A DNA stretch of 64,000 nt from Turicimonas muris (GTDB lineage: Bacteria > Pseudomonadota > Gammaproteobacteria > Burkholderiales > Burkholderiaceae_F): contig NZ_NHMP01000005.1 of assembly GCF_002221595.1 (NCBI RefSeq), positions 1 through 64,000 of the forward strand, in the 5' to 3' direction. The position numbers and the translations under genes are program-made. Below the pieces are notes generated by a model. That model was not told where the DNA came from, searched no databases, and was given only the letters and a program-made list of their open reading frames with translations. Shown here piece after piece: positions 16,442-25,984 of this stretch; within the stretch, counting starts at the first letter, position 1, and each line of letters begins with the position of its first letter.

Positions 16442-17377
16442 TTAATTCTGTTCCTTTTCTTCTTGCGGTTGAGCCTTCAAATTAACGAAATCAAAAACTT
16501 CCTCATCCATCAGATGAGAAGGTGCTACGCGTCCTAAACTCTTAAAAATATTTTCCACTCGGCCCGGGTGCTCTTTGTCCATTTTCTCAATCAGTTCTTT
16601 CATTTCTCGACGGCATTTGTCATCGGCTCCGCAAAGCTTCGGAATGATGTCGTAGTTTTGAACTTTGCACCAGCGCTTCAAGTCCTTTTCGCGAATATAG
16701 ATCATCGGCCGGATAACAATATGCTCCTTGGCATCGCTCAAAAGTTTCGGCGGCATCGACTTGAGGCGTCCGCCGTAATACATGTTTAGAAGCAGCGTAG
16801 AAACCACATCGTCCATGTGGTGTCCAAGGGCAATTTTTGTAACCTTCTGCTCTTTGGCAATACGGTAGACAATGCCTCTTCTCAAACGAGAACATAGGGA
16901 ACAAAAGTTTCTTGGATCTTGATACTTGGATTTAACAATACTGAAAGTATCCTGATCTTCGATGAGGTATGGAACGCCGATCTTCTCGAGATGATTAACC
17001 AATTTATCCAACGGGAAATTGGGGAGATGCTGATTCAGACAAAAAGCAAGAAGTTCAAACTTCACGTTGCTTCTTCCCTGCAGTCTCACCAAAGCATCTA
17101 AAAGCGCATACGAGTCTTTGCCCCCGGATACGCAGACCATGACCTTGTCGCCGTCTTCAATGAGATTGAAGTCGATAATGGCCTTTGCGCAAAGTCTGAC
17201 GATTCTTTTTTCAAGTTTTCTATTCTCAAAAGAAAGTCGCTGACGTGTCACCAAATTTTTTTTATCTTTCGCAGGCTCCATTTCTTCCGCCGAGGTTTCG
17301 TCCGACGGCTCTTCGGCCATCAAAGAAAGTACTTTCTCTTTTTCTTGGAGAGAATCTACCGCTTTAATTTTGATCAT
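16442..17377 (-). CDS. ttcA: tRNA 2-thiocytidine(32) synthetase TtcA
   Basis: A 311-residue PP-loop ATPase that thiolates C32 of certain tRNAs with a 4Fe-4S cluster. Visible marks are the PP-loop SGGKDSYALLD, CSLCSRLRRG with the CxxC cluster ligands, and GHHMDDVVSTLLLN. The usual second CNLCGS-type site appears as LCGADDKC. It has a longer charged N-terminus than the E. coli protein. I chose ATG 17377 over the in-frame TTG 17389. The gene overlaps the end of folB by 14 bases and is translationally coupled to it. Confidence 0.9.
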   Translation of the reverse strand: MIKIKAVDSLQEKEKVLSLMAEEPSDETSAEEMEPAKDKKNLVTRQRLSFENRKLEKRIVRLCAKAIIDFNLIEDGDKVMVCVSGGKDSYALLDALVRLQGRSNVKFELLAFCLNQHLPNFPLDKLVNHLEKIGVPYLIEDQDTFSIVKSKYQDPRNFCSLCSRLRRGIVYRIAKEQKVTKIALGHHMDDVVSTLLLNMYYGGRLKSMPPKLLSDAKEHIVIRPMIYIREKDLKRWCKVQNYDIIPKLCGADDKCRREMKELIEKMDKEHPGRVENIFKSLGRVAPSHLMDEEVFDFVNLKAQPQEEKEQN

Positions 17378-17756
17378 GCTGTTCAACAAATATCTCTATT
17401 CCAAAGGATGCACTGTCTGTCAGAACATCCAATTTTTCTGTCTTAACTTTTACCGCCTTTACCATGGGATTTGAGAGGACCTGTTTAGCCACCGATGCAG
17501 CAAGAGTTTCCTGCAGATCAATGTGACCTTTTGAAAGGACTTCTTTTATAGAACCGATGATTTCTTCGTAGTTGTATACATTGGATAAATCATCCTCGAC
17601 CGGAAGATTTTCAACCCATGCTTCAACATTAAATCTGACAGATTGTTTTCCTTTTCTTTCCGAGTCATAAGCACCTATCGCAACATCTAGGACATAATCT
17701 GTCAAATGTATTTTGCGGTATTTGCCGGAACACAGAAGAAAATCTTCTATCCGCAT
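17364..17756 (-). CDS. folB: Dihydroneopterin aldolase family protein (FolB)
   Basis: A 130-residue protein of the FolB family, which converts 7,8-dihydroneopterin to 6-hydroxymethyl-dihydropterin in folate synthesis. The family pattern is present: an early strand ending VAIGAYDSERKGKQ, YNYEEI with the catalytic-site glutamate, LQETLAASVA, and a C-terminal VKTEKLDVLTDSASFGIEI, in which the usual KP is replaced by EK. SD GAAGGA precedes ATG 17756. It overlaps ttcA, an arrangement that suggests one mRNA. Confidence 0.83.
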   Translation of the reverse strand: MRIEDFLLCSGKYRKIHLTDYVLDVAIGAYDSERKGKQSVRFNVEAWVENLPVEDDLSNVYNYEEIIGSIKEVLSKGHIDLQETLAASVAKQVLSNPMVKAVKVKTEKLDVLTDSASFGIEIFVEQHDQN

Positions 17757-17814
17757 TTATCGTTTTCCTTCGCTGAGTAACATCACTGCATTGATTTATG
17801 CCACAATCTAATGC

Positions 17815-18006
17815 ATGCGATGGATTCTTACTATTTTTATAGCTCTCTGTATTCTGTCGTCTGCAATTCCTTGGCTTCAAAAGCTCGGAATCGGACGACT
17901 TCCGGGAGATATTAACTTCAAAATCTTCGGAAAAGAGATAAACATTCCGATTGCGAGCACTATTCTCATCGGAACTGTAATTCTTTTGATCGGCAAGTTA
18001 CTTTGA
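17815..18006 (+). CDS. DUF2905 family small membrane protein
   Basis: A 63-residue protein of the DUF2905 family: two hydrophobic helices (about 3-20 and 46-62) around the conserved LPGDINF core. The length is typical. It has no known function. It converges with cca, and the two overlap by nine bases at their 3' ends. Confidence 0.85.
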   Translation: MRWILTIFIALCILSSAIPWLQKLGIGRLPGDINFKIFGKEINIPIASTILIGTVILLIGKLL

Positions 18007-19134
18007 GAACTTTTCAATTAACAAGCACCTTGCCTCGTCTACCATTTTCGGCACATCCTTTTTATCTTTAACTTTTGCGACAATTTCCTTCAAGTCTAAT
18101 TGTCTGACAGCGTCAGCAAGTTGTTCCCAATAGTCTCGCTCATCTTTTGAAAGATCTGTCTCATAGCAGTCAAGCAATTGTTTGAATCTTTCAGGCCTTC
18201 TGAGCGAATCTGTTTTTTTCAAGAAGAGCAATTTTTCAGAGGAAGATGATGAAACTTTTGGAACCTTCTTTTCATAAGTTTTGGCCAAGACCGCCAGTTC
18301 AGAGTACTCTTTCGGCAGTCTAAGAGCTTTCAAAATCTTATTCAGATCTTGAACCGGAACCTCTTCTAAGCTCGCGACAAATCTTTTGAGTCTTGGATCC
18401 TTACTTTTAACCTCATCGACTTTTGCTAAAACGGATGGAGAAAGCTTCCAGGCCGGGAACGCCCTCTCCAGGTATCCGGTTTCTCTCAAGACTTCAAAGA
18501 ATCTGGAAGGCTTAGACTCTTCAAGCGCTCGCAAAAATTCTTGAGTAACTCTTTCTTGGACTAAGTTATCGGACTCTCCCGACGAGACGATAGTCTGCAA
18601 AAGAGTCATCGTTTCCGGGGCAATAGAAAATTCCGAGAGTCTTGCAGAGAATCTGGCCACTCTCAGCAATCGAACAGGATCCTCGGCAAAAGCGTCGCTG
18701 ATATGTCTCAATACTCGATTTTTTAAATCTTCTTTTCCGCCATAGCAATCGATTAGAGAGCCGTCTTCATCAAAAGCCATGGCGTTAATAGTCAAGTCTC
18801 GTCTTAGAAGATCCTCTTCTAACGTGACGGAAGGGTCGGCATGAAAGACAAAACCGTGATAGCCCTTCCCGCTTTTTCTTTCCGTGCGGGCGAGCGCCAA
18901 CTCTTCTCCATTCTTGGGATCGATAAAAACCGGAAAGTCTGCGCCTACGGGAATAAAACCACGCTTAACCATTTCTTCCGGACTGGCACCGACTACGACC
19001 CAGTCCTTATCCTGAGGAGCGATATCAAAACCCTCTTCTTTTAAAAGAGTATCTCTGACCCAACCTCCAACTATGTATCTTTTCATAGCTCCAACGATTC
19101 TTGAAATCTTTTGAATTTTTGAGAAATAATACAT
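17998..19134 (-). CDS. cca: CCA-adding tRNA nucleotidyltransferase
   Basis: A 378-residue class II nucleotidyltransferase that builds or repairs the tRNA 3' CCA end. The head domain shows [20 protein letters not shown] (the two metal-binding acidic positions), [13 protein letters not shown] and [24 protein letters not shown] follows in the neck. The length matches bacterial CCA enzymes without the HD domain (E. coli has 412 with HD). The family normally starts at the MKRYIVGG methionine (19086), but the GGAG there is only 2 nt from ATG, while ATG 19134 has AAGG at better spacing. The start therefore remains uncertain. Confidence 0.9.
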   Translation of the reverse strand: MYYFSKIQKISRIVGAMKRYIVGGWVRDTLLKEEGFDIAPQDKDWVVVGASPEEMVKRGFIPVGADFPVFIDPKNGEELALARTERKSGKGYHGFVFHADPSVTLEEDLLRRDLTINAMAFDEDGSLIDCYGGKEDLKNRVLRHISDAFAEDPVRLLRVARFSARLSEFSIAPETMTLLQTIVSSGESDNLVQERVTQEFLRALEESKPSRFFEVLRETGYLERAFPAWKLSPSVLAKVDEVKSKDPRLKRFVASLEEVPVQDLNKILKALRLPKEYSELAVLAKTYEKKVPKVSSSSSEKLLFLKKTDSLRRPERFKQLLDCYETDLSKDERDYWEQLADAVRQLDLKEIVAKVKDKKDVPKMVDEARCLLIEKFSK

Positions 19135-19169
19135 AACCGCCTTGTTAACAAACGAATTCTGAACTGAAA

Positions 19170-19739
19170 ATGCAATCTTCGCTCTTCAAAACCAGTCTCC
19201 GAAAAAAGCTCAAACAACTTCGCGATGAGCGTCCCATCGACCATTGTGTATCTGCTGCAGTTATTGATAATTTAAGTAGCTGGATTTCAGAGCAAAGTTA
19301 CTTCACCGTTGGTTTTTATCTTCCGATTTTTCACGAAGTTGATTTAGTACCGTTCATGACTTCATGGCTTGAAAGAAATCCGGGAAAAAAAGCTGCAATA
19401 CCGATCATTGAAAACAACCAGATGTTTTTTGCCGAATGGTCTCCGGAAACAAAACTGACCAAAGGCATTTTCAATACTTTGGTTCCGCAAACCATCCGAA
19501 AAATTGCTCCAGATCTCTTGCTTGTTCCCTGCCTGGGCTTCGATAACTCAAATTACAGGCTCGGTTATGGAGGCGGGTGGTATGACCGTTATTTATCTCA
19601 GACAAATCCCCGGCCATTTACTGTTGGAATAGCGTACTCTCAGTGCAGAATTGAAACTATTGAGCCAGAAGAAACTGATATTCCACTCGGCTTAATAATC
19701 ACAGATGAGAGCAAAAGCTATAGTAAAGGACGAATTTAA
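19170..19739 (+). CDS. fthC: 5-formyltetrahydrofolate cyclo-ligase
   Basis: A 189-residue enzyme that uses ATP to convert 5-formyl-THF to 5,10-methenyl-THF. Marks: an early basic region ([13 protein letters not shown]), [18 protein letters not shown] and the signature [13 protein letters not shown] near residue 130. The length is normal for the family. It is divergent from cca with 35 bases between starts, and 27 bases precede the following hypothetical gene. Confidence 0.92.
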   Translation: MQSSLFKTSLRKKLKQLRDERPIDHCVSAAVIDNLSSWISEQSYFTVGFYLPIFHEVDLVPFMTSWLERNPGKKAAIPIIENNQMFFAEWSPETKLTKGIFNTLVPQTIRKIAPDLLLVPCLGFDNSNYRLGYGGGWYDRYLSQTNPRPFTVGIAYSQCRIETIEPEETDIPLGLIITDESKSYSKGRI

Positions 19740-19766
19740 TACTGATACAGTAACAGAAAGAGTGAA

Positions 19767-20348
19767 ATGTTATACGAGTACATCAGAAATAAAATTAACC
19801 TACCTTTCGTAGACGGCACCATTCGAGAACTGCAGAAACAGGCCAAGAGCATTTATAAGGTCAGAGATAATCCTGTCGAATTAGCAAGCGATAGTATGAT
19901 ATGGGCCCTGGTAGCTCTTGCGGATTCAGTTCCTACAAATAGAAGAAAAGAAATCATAGAAATGTTGGTTGAATTCATCAGAACACATCTTACTTGGAAC
20001 TATATGGTGGGAGATTTTGATAAACATTTAGAATTAATAGGGCAGAATTTCATAGCCGACGAAATGGAATGGGACGTTTTTCGAGCTGTTCCGCAGGATT
20101 TTAGTTATCAAAAATTTTTAAGACAAGAATGGTCAGAAACAATCGTAGTAAAGGACAGAGTTGAGCGGGCGGAATACTTGTTAAATATGATTCTTATCCA
20201 TATTGCCGAGCTCCTAAGTTATTTACGTGAATTTGATGACGCTAAGAAGATGAACCTTGGCTTTATCGGCTCTTTAATGACTGTGAGTTGTTCTTTAGAA
20301 GGTTTGGTTGGTAGTTTTACAGAACTTTTTTATGAACCCAAAAACTAA
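19767..20348 (+). CDS. Hypothetical protein, mostly helical
   Basis: A 193-residue soluble protein that I do not recognise. It has no signal peptide, membrane segment or metal motif. It looks alpha-helical and moderately acidic, with two WS/WN-type aromatic patches in the middle. It follows the folate ligase gene by 27 bases on the same strand. Codon use looks like the neighbours. The 266 bases after it (20349-20614) show no gene. Confidence 0.6.
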   Translation: MLYEYIRNKINLPFVDGTIRELQKQAKSIYKVRDNPVELASDSMIWALVALADSVPTNRRKEIIEMLVEFIRTHLTWNYMVGDFDKHLELIGQNFIADEMEWDVFRAVPQDFSYQKFLRQEWSETIVVKDRVERAEYLLNMILIHIAELLSYLREFDDAKKMNLGFIGSLMTVSCSLEGLVGSFTELFYEPKN

Positions 20349-20614
20349 TCATGTTGAAAACAGTATCTCAATACACAAAACTGTCGATTGATAATCCCAG
20401 TAACATCTTCTCGAAGGCGTCACTGTAAAAAGAGATCTTGTTCTCAGACAAATATTCATGAATTTCCAATAACGCAGCTTCGTTTAAACTTGTCGCTTAA
20501 GAATCTATTAGAGAACTTAAACAAAAATTAGTACCGTATTTTGAGCGTTTCATTCAGCAAAATAACATCCTTCGGCAATTATGTTCTTTTAAGTGTTTTG
20601 AAGCACTCTTTCTG

Positions 20615-22939
20615 TTACGGTATCAGCATTAAATTTTGCCGTTTGCTATAGAGAACTTTCCGGACTTTGACTGTCCCGTAAGAGGCTACATTTCCTCGTG
20701 ATAATGAAGAAGTCGGAACGTCTTTGACCAGTGTATTTGAACAGCCTCCTACATCCTTATTCGCTATGGGGAAAAACATTCCTCCGTGACACACTGCCAC
20801 AACACCGATCGCGACATCGTCTGACAGCTCAACAGTCGCGACGACGATTCCTCGGGAATTAGAAAGTTCAACTTTTTCACCGCTCTGTAAGCCGAGTTTT
20901 TCCCCGTCTTCTCGATTGATCCTGACTTTTTCGGACACTTTCGGGCCGTCAAAAGTTGCATCCAGATTATGGAGTTGACCATGCAGGCGATCTGAGGCTT
21001 TGAGGCTTACCAGAAAGAATTCGTTTTCAGCGGCCCGCAACTCTTCAGGTCTGAAATACATGGGATATCCGCGGCAATCCTCATAGCCGAATGAATCAAT
21101 GGTCGGACTGAAAAGCTGGAACTTGCCGCTTTCAGTTTTTAGAGGAGTGCCTTCCGGAGAATTTATAAAATCTGCAAAAGCAACATACTCTCCTTCTTCA
21201 GGATCCTCCGGATACAACACGTATCCTTGCGTCCAAAATTCTTCAAAAGCCGGAAGCTCAACGCCAATCTTCTTATTAGGCGCCAATGTATCGTTGTAAA
21301 TTTTTCTGATCCAGCCGGCTTCATCGAGACCCTCGGTGAAAGCTTCTTTCAGTCCCAGCTTTTCTGCCAAAAGCGTATAGATTTCATAGTCTGATTTTGC
21401 TTCTCCTGGAGCCTCAACGGCTTTATGCATAGCGACTATGCCATCATTGGTGTAGGTACCTATTCCTACAATGTCGTTTCTTTCAAGTGTGGTTGAGGCT
21501 GGCAGAACGAGATCAGCATGTCTTGCCGTCGCACTCCAGACATGGTCAGATACAACCACAGTCTCCGGAATGCTCCATGCTTTCTTAAGCCGGTTAGTTT
21601 CGGGCTGATGAGAGAATGGATTACCGCCAGTCCACATCACCATTTTGACTTCAGGATACTTAACTTTTTTGCCGTTGAAATCAATAACCTTTCCAGGATT
21701 CAAGAAACAATCCACGAAAGATGCCACCGGTATCTTCTGAGAAAATTCTCCAGGCTTTTTGTAAGGCCAAACCGGAGCAACTTTGGAAGAAATTCCTCTC
21801 GGTTGTTTTCCTTTTCGAACAGGAACTCCTCCGTCGGAGTAATGGTAATTTGATCCTATCCCTCCTCCGGGCAAACCAATTTGTCCGAGAACACAGGCCA
21901 ATGCGTATGCCATCCATGGAAATTGCTCGCCATAACGTGCTCTCTGAGGCCCCCAGCCAATCATCAGCATCGTCCGATGAGTTGCCAAATCTTGGGCAAG
22001 ATTGCGAATGACAGAAGCTTGAATGCCGGTTTCTTTCTCGGCCCATTCGGCGTTTTTCTCGACACCGTCTGTTGAGCACAAAATGTAGTTTTTCAGTGCA
22101 TCGAAACCGAACGTATATTTATCCAGGAAACTCTTATTAGCCATGCCGGCTGCAATGAGCTCATGCATCAATGCAAGCATCAGTGCGGTATCAGTACCGG
22201 GCTTTGGGGCTATCCAATCATTCTCAAGAAACTTTGAAGTCTCAGGACGAACAGGATTTATGCTGTAGGTCTTGATGGAGGAAGATTTAAGTTGATCTAA
22301 ATATTTCTGTGCTCGGTGAAGCGGAGCAATCCAATCGATATCTCCGGTCACCAAAGGGTCGCAGCCCCAAAAAACAATTCGTTCACTGTGTTTGAGGATA
22401 TTCGGCCACGCCGTACTTTTCAGTTCGGAGCTGCCGGTAACGTAAGGAAGAATGGTCGCAATGGCACCTGTCGAATAGCTGTTAGCGCATTCAACAAAAC
22501 CTCCGCAAAGATTCAACAAACGTTGCTGTAAGGTATGCGCGCTATGAACCAGGCCCGAAGACTTCCAACCATAAGAGCGCCCGAACATTGCCGCAGGTCC
22601 AAAGTTTTTATAAATTCTTTTGATCTCGCTGGCTACCAAGTCAAGAGCTTCATCCCAAGTGACCTGAATCCACTCATCCTTGCCTCTTTTTTCAGAACTT
22701 GCAGGACCTTTTTCTAAATATTCCTTGCGGACGTAAGGATGCAGAATTCTGTTCGAAGACGTTTGAAGTTTAACTAGCTTTTTAAGATTCTTTGATGGAG
22801 CAGAATCTTTCTCGAACGGCTGCACATCAACCACTCTGCCGTCTTGAACGATCGGATGAAAAATTCCCCAATGACTGGCTGATATCAATTGGTTACCACG
22901 TACGTCCAGTTGGTTTGTGTTCTTTCCCGCCGACTCCAT
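20615..22939 (-). CDS. BisC/TorA-family molybdoenzyme, cytoplasmic type
   Basis: A 774-residue bis-MGD molybdoenzyme of the S/N-oxide reductase group, the size of E. coli biotin sulfoxide reductase BisC (777). No Tat signal and no N-terminal 4Fe-4S cysteines are present, as in BisC. The probable molybdenum-ligand serine is Ser156 in NSYSTGA. YGWKSSGLVHSAHTLQQRLL, WGCDP, GWGPQRARYGEQ and TGGNP are family landmarks. SD GGAGG precedes ATG 22939. It lacks partner genes. The likely role is repair or scavenging of biotin or methionine sulfoxide, but other S- or N-oxides are possible. Confidence 0.85.
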   Translation of the reverse strand: MESAGKNTNQLDVRGNQLISASHWGIFHPIVQDGRVVDVQPFEKDSAPSKNLKKLVKLQTSSNRILHPYVRKEYLEKGPASSEKRGKDEWIQVTWDEALDLVASEIKRIYKNFGPAAMFGRSYGWKSSGLVHSAHTLQQRLLNLCGGFVECANSYSTGAIATILPYVTGSSELKSTAWPNILKHSERIVFWGCDPLVTGDIDWIAPLHRAQKYLDQLKSSSIKTYSINPVRPETSKFLENDWIAPKPGTDTALMLALMHELIAAGMANKSFLDKYTFGFDALKNYILCSTDGVEKNAEWAEKETGIQASVIRNLAQDLATHRTMLMIGWGPQRARYGEQFPWMAYALACVLGQIGLPGGGIGSNYHYSDGGVPVRKGKQPRGISSKVAPVWPYKKPGEFSQKIPVASFVDCFLNPGKVIDFNGKKVKYPEVKMVMWTGGNPFSHQPETNRLKKAWSIPETVVVSDHVWSATARHADLVLPASTTLERNDIVGIGTYTNDGIVAMHKAVEAPGEAKSDYEIYTLLAEKLGLKEAFTEGLDEAGWIRKIYNDTLAPNKKIGVELPAFEEFWTQGYVLYPEDPEEGEYVAFADFINSPEGTPLKTESGKFQLFSPTIDSFGYEDCRGYPMYFRPEELRAAENEFFLVSLKASDRLHGQLHNLDATFDGPKVSEKVRINREDGEKLGLQSGEKVELSNSRGIVVATVELSDDVAIGVVAVCHGGMFFPIANKDVGGCSNTLVKDVPTSSLSRGNVASYGTVKVRKVLYSKRQNLMLIP

Positions 22940-23012
22940 CCTACCTTTCCTCCGAACAATTCAGCCCAACCAGATTTGATTCTGATTGGGCCGCTTCGAA
23001 AACTCTTATAAG

Positions 23013-24308
23013 TTATTCTTCTTCATGCATTGCCAAGCGAATAGCTTCAATCTGCTCTTCTGTTACTCCGTCAGAAAGCTTGCAGTAGCATTCTTGGAAG
23101 GCTTTAAGTCCGTTTGCCTTGAAGCAGCAAAGAAGCTTACCTAAATCTCTGCCGTTCTCTAAACAACCTCCTGTCATAAGAACGTTGCCTTTTTCGTCTT
23201 GAAGGTTGAAATAGAACATTCCGTCCTTTTCACGATACTGTTTGAATTTAGGGCAGCTCTTCTTCTTGGCTTTCTTCTGTTCAGCTTTTTCTTGGACCGG
23301 CTTGAATCTTCTTAAGCCGACGGCATTTCTGACTTCTTCAATCAATGCCTGACTCATTGGTCTCAAGCGAGCGGCGCCTTCCATAAGAATATCTTCCACA
23401 ACCTGTGGGTTTCTCATGAGTTCTTCGTATTTAGCGCGTTTCGGACCAATTTCTGCGTTGATTTGCTTGAATACGATTCCTTTTGCCTCGCCCCAGCCGA
23501 GACCGTCTCTCAATTTATTAGCAAACTCTTCTTTTTCTGTCGGAGTGGCGAATGCATCATAAAGCTGAGTAAGAGAGGTAGAACAAGGATCCTTTGGCTC
23601 TCCCGGTTCTTTACAGTCTGTCACCACCTTGAGAATAGCTGCTTTAAGGGCTTTTTCTCCGCCTTCAAAAAGCGGTATGACGTTGTCGTAGCTCTTGCTC
23701 ATCTTTCTGCCGTCCAGTCCCGGCAACACAGCTACTTCTTCATCAATAAAAGCTTCCGGCAGCGTGAAGATTTCTTTTCCGTAGAGCTGATTGAAACGCT
23801 GAGCAATATCTCTGCACATTTCGACGTGTTGGATCTGGTCCCTACCAACCGGAATATAGTTGGCATTAAACATCAGAATGTCGGCAGCCATCAAAATCGG
23901 ATAGCAATAAAGGCCCATAGACACATTGTTGTCAGGATCTTCCCCTGCGGCAACATTGTCGTCTACTTTTGCCTTATATGCATGAGCTCTGTTCATCAAT
24001 CCTTTAGAAGTGATGCAATTAAGAATCCAATTTAATTCAGGGACTTCTAAGATGTCGCTTTGGCGGTAGAAATGAACATGATTAGGATCTAACCCGCAAG
24101 CAAGCCAGGTGGCAGCAATTTGCATACGGCTCTTTTCAATTCTGTCAGGATCTCTAGTCTTGATGAGAGCATGATAATCAGAGATGAAATAGAAGCTCTC
24201 AGTATTGGGGAGCTTTGCTTTTTCAATCGCTGGCCTGATACATCCAACATAGTTACCCAGGTGAAGGGTACCGCTGGGAGTTATTCCTGTTAAAAATCTT
24301 GTTTTCAT
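23013..24308 (-). CDS. trpS: Tryptophanyl-tRNA synthetase with C-terminal extension
   Basis: A 431-residue class I synthetase that charges tRNA-Trp. The HIGH-type motif is TPSGTLHLGNY (10-20), with KMSKS at 202-206. The catalytic and anticodon domains end near residue 335. A lysine-rich linker then leads to an extra domain (about 355-431) with the FYFNLQDEKGNVLMTGG pattern, which resembles the YegP/DUF1508 fold. Most bacterial TrpRS are about 330-345 residues; longer forms occur in betaproteobacteria. The role of the tail is unknown. Confidence 0.93.
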   Translation of the reverse strand: MKTRFLTGITPSGTLHLGNYVGCIRPAIEKAKLPNTESFYFISDYHALIKTRDPDRIEKSRMQIAATWLACGLDPNHVHFYRQSDILEVPELNWILNCITSKGLMNRAHAYKAKVDDNVAAGEDPDNNVSMGLYCYPILMAADILMFNANYIPVGRDQIQHVEMCRDIAQRFNQLYGKEIFTLPEAFIDEEVAVLPGLDGRKMSKSYDNVIPLFEGGEKALKAAILKVVTDCKEPGEPKDPCSTSLTQLYDAFATPTEKEEFANKLRDGLGWGEAKGIVFKQINAEIGPKRAKYEELMRNPQVVEDILMEGAARLRPMSQALIEEVRNAVGLRRFKPVQEKAEQKKAKKKSCPKFKQYREKDGMFYFNLQDEKGNVLMTGGCLENGRDLGKLLCCFKANGLKAFQECYCKLSDGVTEEQIEAIRLAMHEEE

Positions 24309-24479
24309 AATTCAGCCAATTCTTCTTAATACACCGTTGAGGAATTCTATATCGAAAAATCTACCTCAGTAACGACGAAGGTCCTCTCTTCTCCGTTAAC
24401 CTTCCTCAGTATCATTCTCAAGTTGGAAGAAGCAAGAAAAATAACGGTGTTTTCTGTTCCTGGAATGGACTCTTTCCAT

Positions 24480-25763
24480 CTACCCAGAGCATCTTTCCGC
24501 TAAGTACTGTATTAACATTCTGAGTCCAACCGGTAGAGAAACCTCGTCTTGGATTGTGAAGTCTGTTTTATGGTGGCCGTGGTGGTTACAGCCGAATAAG
24601 AAGTATCCGGCCTTTCCGCCTCTGTCACGTACTCGCTTAATGAGCCAAGTACAATCCTCAGAAGCTGCTATATCGTTGTAATAGGCCACTCGTTCAACTG
24701 ACTCAACCTGCTCGGCAATTTTTTGAAGTCGGACAGAGATCTCGTGATCCGTTTCCAAATTAACCGCCGACCCGACCGTCTCAATTCTGGCCTTCACATC
24801 AAAAGCTTCTGCGGCAGAATTTACGATCCTGCAGACATGATTGACCATGTACTGATCGAGTTCTCCCGTCTCTCCTCTGGTTTCAATTTCCATTGCTGCG
24901 TGTGCAGGAATGACATTTCTACTTTCGCCTGCAATAAGCTTGCCCACGCAAACACGAGTCAAGCCTTTGCTATGCCGTGGAATCCCTGAGATGAGTGTTG
25001 CGGCATTACAGGCTGCCAAGAGTGCGCTTTTACCAGCTTCCGGATTTGAACCCGCATGAGCAGGAACACCTTCAAATGTTACGTTCAGTTTCGATGTCGC
25101 CAAAAAGCCTTTCTCGCATATCCCGACCTCACCTAACTTACATTTAGTGCCGATATGGAAACACAGCAGCACATCAGCATCGTCCAAAAAACCTCCGTTT
25201 GCTACGGCCAAGCCACCACGGACTCCTTCCTCTGAAGGTTGGAACACAAATTTGAATTTCCCGCAAAGATTATCTTGATTTTCAACTATCCATTCAGCGA
25301 CTGCCAACAAAATAGCGGTATGTGCATCATGACCGCAGGAGTGCATCACCATTGGTATTTCGGAGCAATAGCCTCCCATGACAGACTCATGTGCTTCATC
25401 TTGACTTTCTTGGACCGGAACCGCATCAATATCTGCTCGTATTGCAATGGTTGGACCTGGTCTGCCGGTATCAAAAATTCCTGCAACACCCGTGTAACCT
25501 TGAGTCTTCTTGATGAAAGTTTTTGGGACTCCATGCTCGAGCGCTCTTTGTATTGCTGTTCGTACTTCCTGCTCATCGCGTCCGTGAACAGAAGCCCGAT
25601 CCAAAAAATCACCGCCTAATTGAAATTCAATCTGAAGTTTTTCCAATCGCTTCGCGATGAAGTAGGTGGTTTCAAACTCTGTCCAACCTAATTCCGGCCG
25701 TTTGTGGATTGTCCTGCGATCCGCAATCATCTGTGTAACAAGCTGAAGAGGCAATTCTTGCAT
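24480..25763 (-). CDS. M20 amidohydrolase, AbgA-like
   Basis: A 427-residue metal-dependent amidohydrolase close to AbgA, a subunit of p-aminobenzoyl-glutamate hydrolase (436 residues). M20 metal-site marks: HSCGHDAHTAI, QPSEEGVRGG and the late GCNHHGHHKTDF. GRPGPTIAIRADIDAVPV is family-typical. It is a paralogue of the protein at 37012, sharing the unusual HGVPxxFI and RPELGWTEFETTY segments. No AbgB partner is adjacent. It probably hydrolyses an N-acyl or N-aroyl amino acid. SD GGAAAG precedes ATG 25763. Confidence 0.85.
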   Translation of the reverse strand: MQELPLQLVTQMIADRRTIHKRPELGWTEFETTYFIAKRLEKLQIEFQLGGDFLDRASVHGRDEQEVRTAIQRALEHGVPKTFIKKTQGYTGVAGIFDTGRPGPTIAIRADIDAVPVQESQDEAHESVMGGYCSEIPMVMHSCGHDAHTAILLAVAEWIVENQDNLCGKFKFVFQPSEEGVRGGLAVANGGFLDDADVLLCFHIGTKCKLGEVGICEKGFLATSKLNVTFEGVPAHAGSNPEAGKSALLAACNAATLISGIPRHSKGLTRVCVGKLIAGESRNVIPAHAAMEIETRGETGELDQYMVNHVCRIVNSAAEAFDVKARIETVGSAVNLETDHEISVRLQKIAEQVESVERVAYYNDIAASEDCTWLIKRVRDRGGKAGYFLFGCNHHGHHKTDFTIQDEVSLPVGLRMLIQYLAERCSG

Positions 25764-25930
25764 GGTGTTCTTTCCGTCACGAGGTTCAAAGTATTTAGCA
25801 TAATCTTTTAAATACTCTGGAGTTCAGGGCATTCGGGTTATTCCTTCACTGAAAGAGTGTTTTGGAGAGCTTTGAAAAATTGTCTGAGACAAGTTTTTAT
25901 TAGGTGAGGAGATCGTAAGAACTTGATCGC

Positions 25931-25968
25931 AAAAAATCCCATCCTTTTGTTGAGGAATGGGATTTTTT
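25931..25968. terminator. Intrinsic terminator (bidirectional), downstream of metK
   Basis: A 12-bp perfect stem (25931-25942 with 25957-25968) ends in a run of six T on either strand. It lies 17 bases past the metK stop and should end metK transcription before the AbgA-like gene. Confidence 0.9.
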
Positions 25969-25984
25969 GATTGGTGAGAAAAAA

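Noticed and set aside
20349-20614. Gene remnant between the hypothetical gene and the BisC-like gene
   Set aside because: Only short frames (25 codons or less) with no recognisable similarity.
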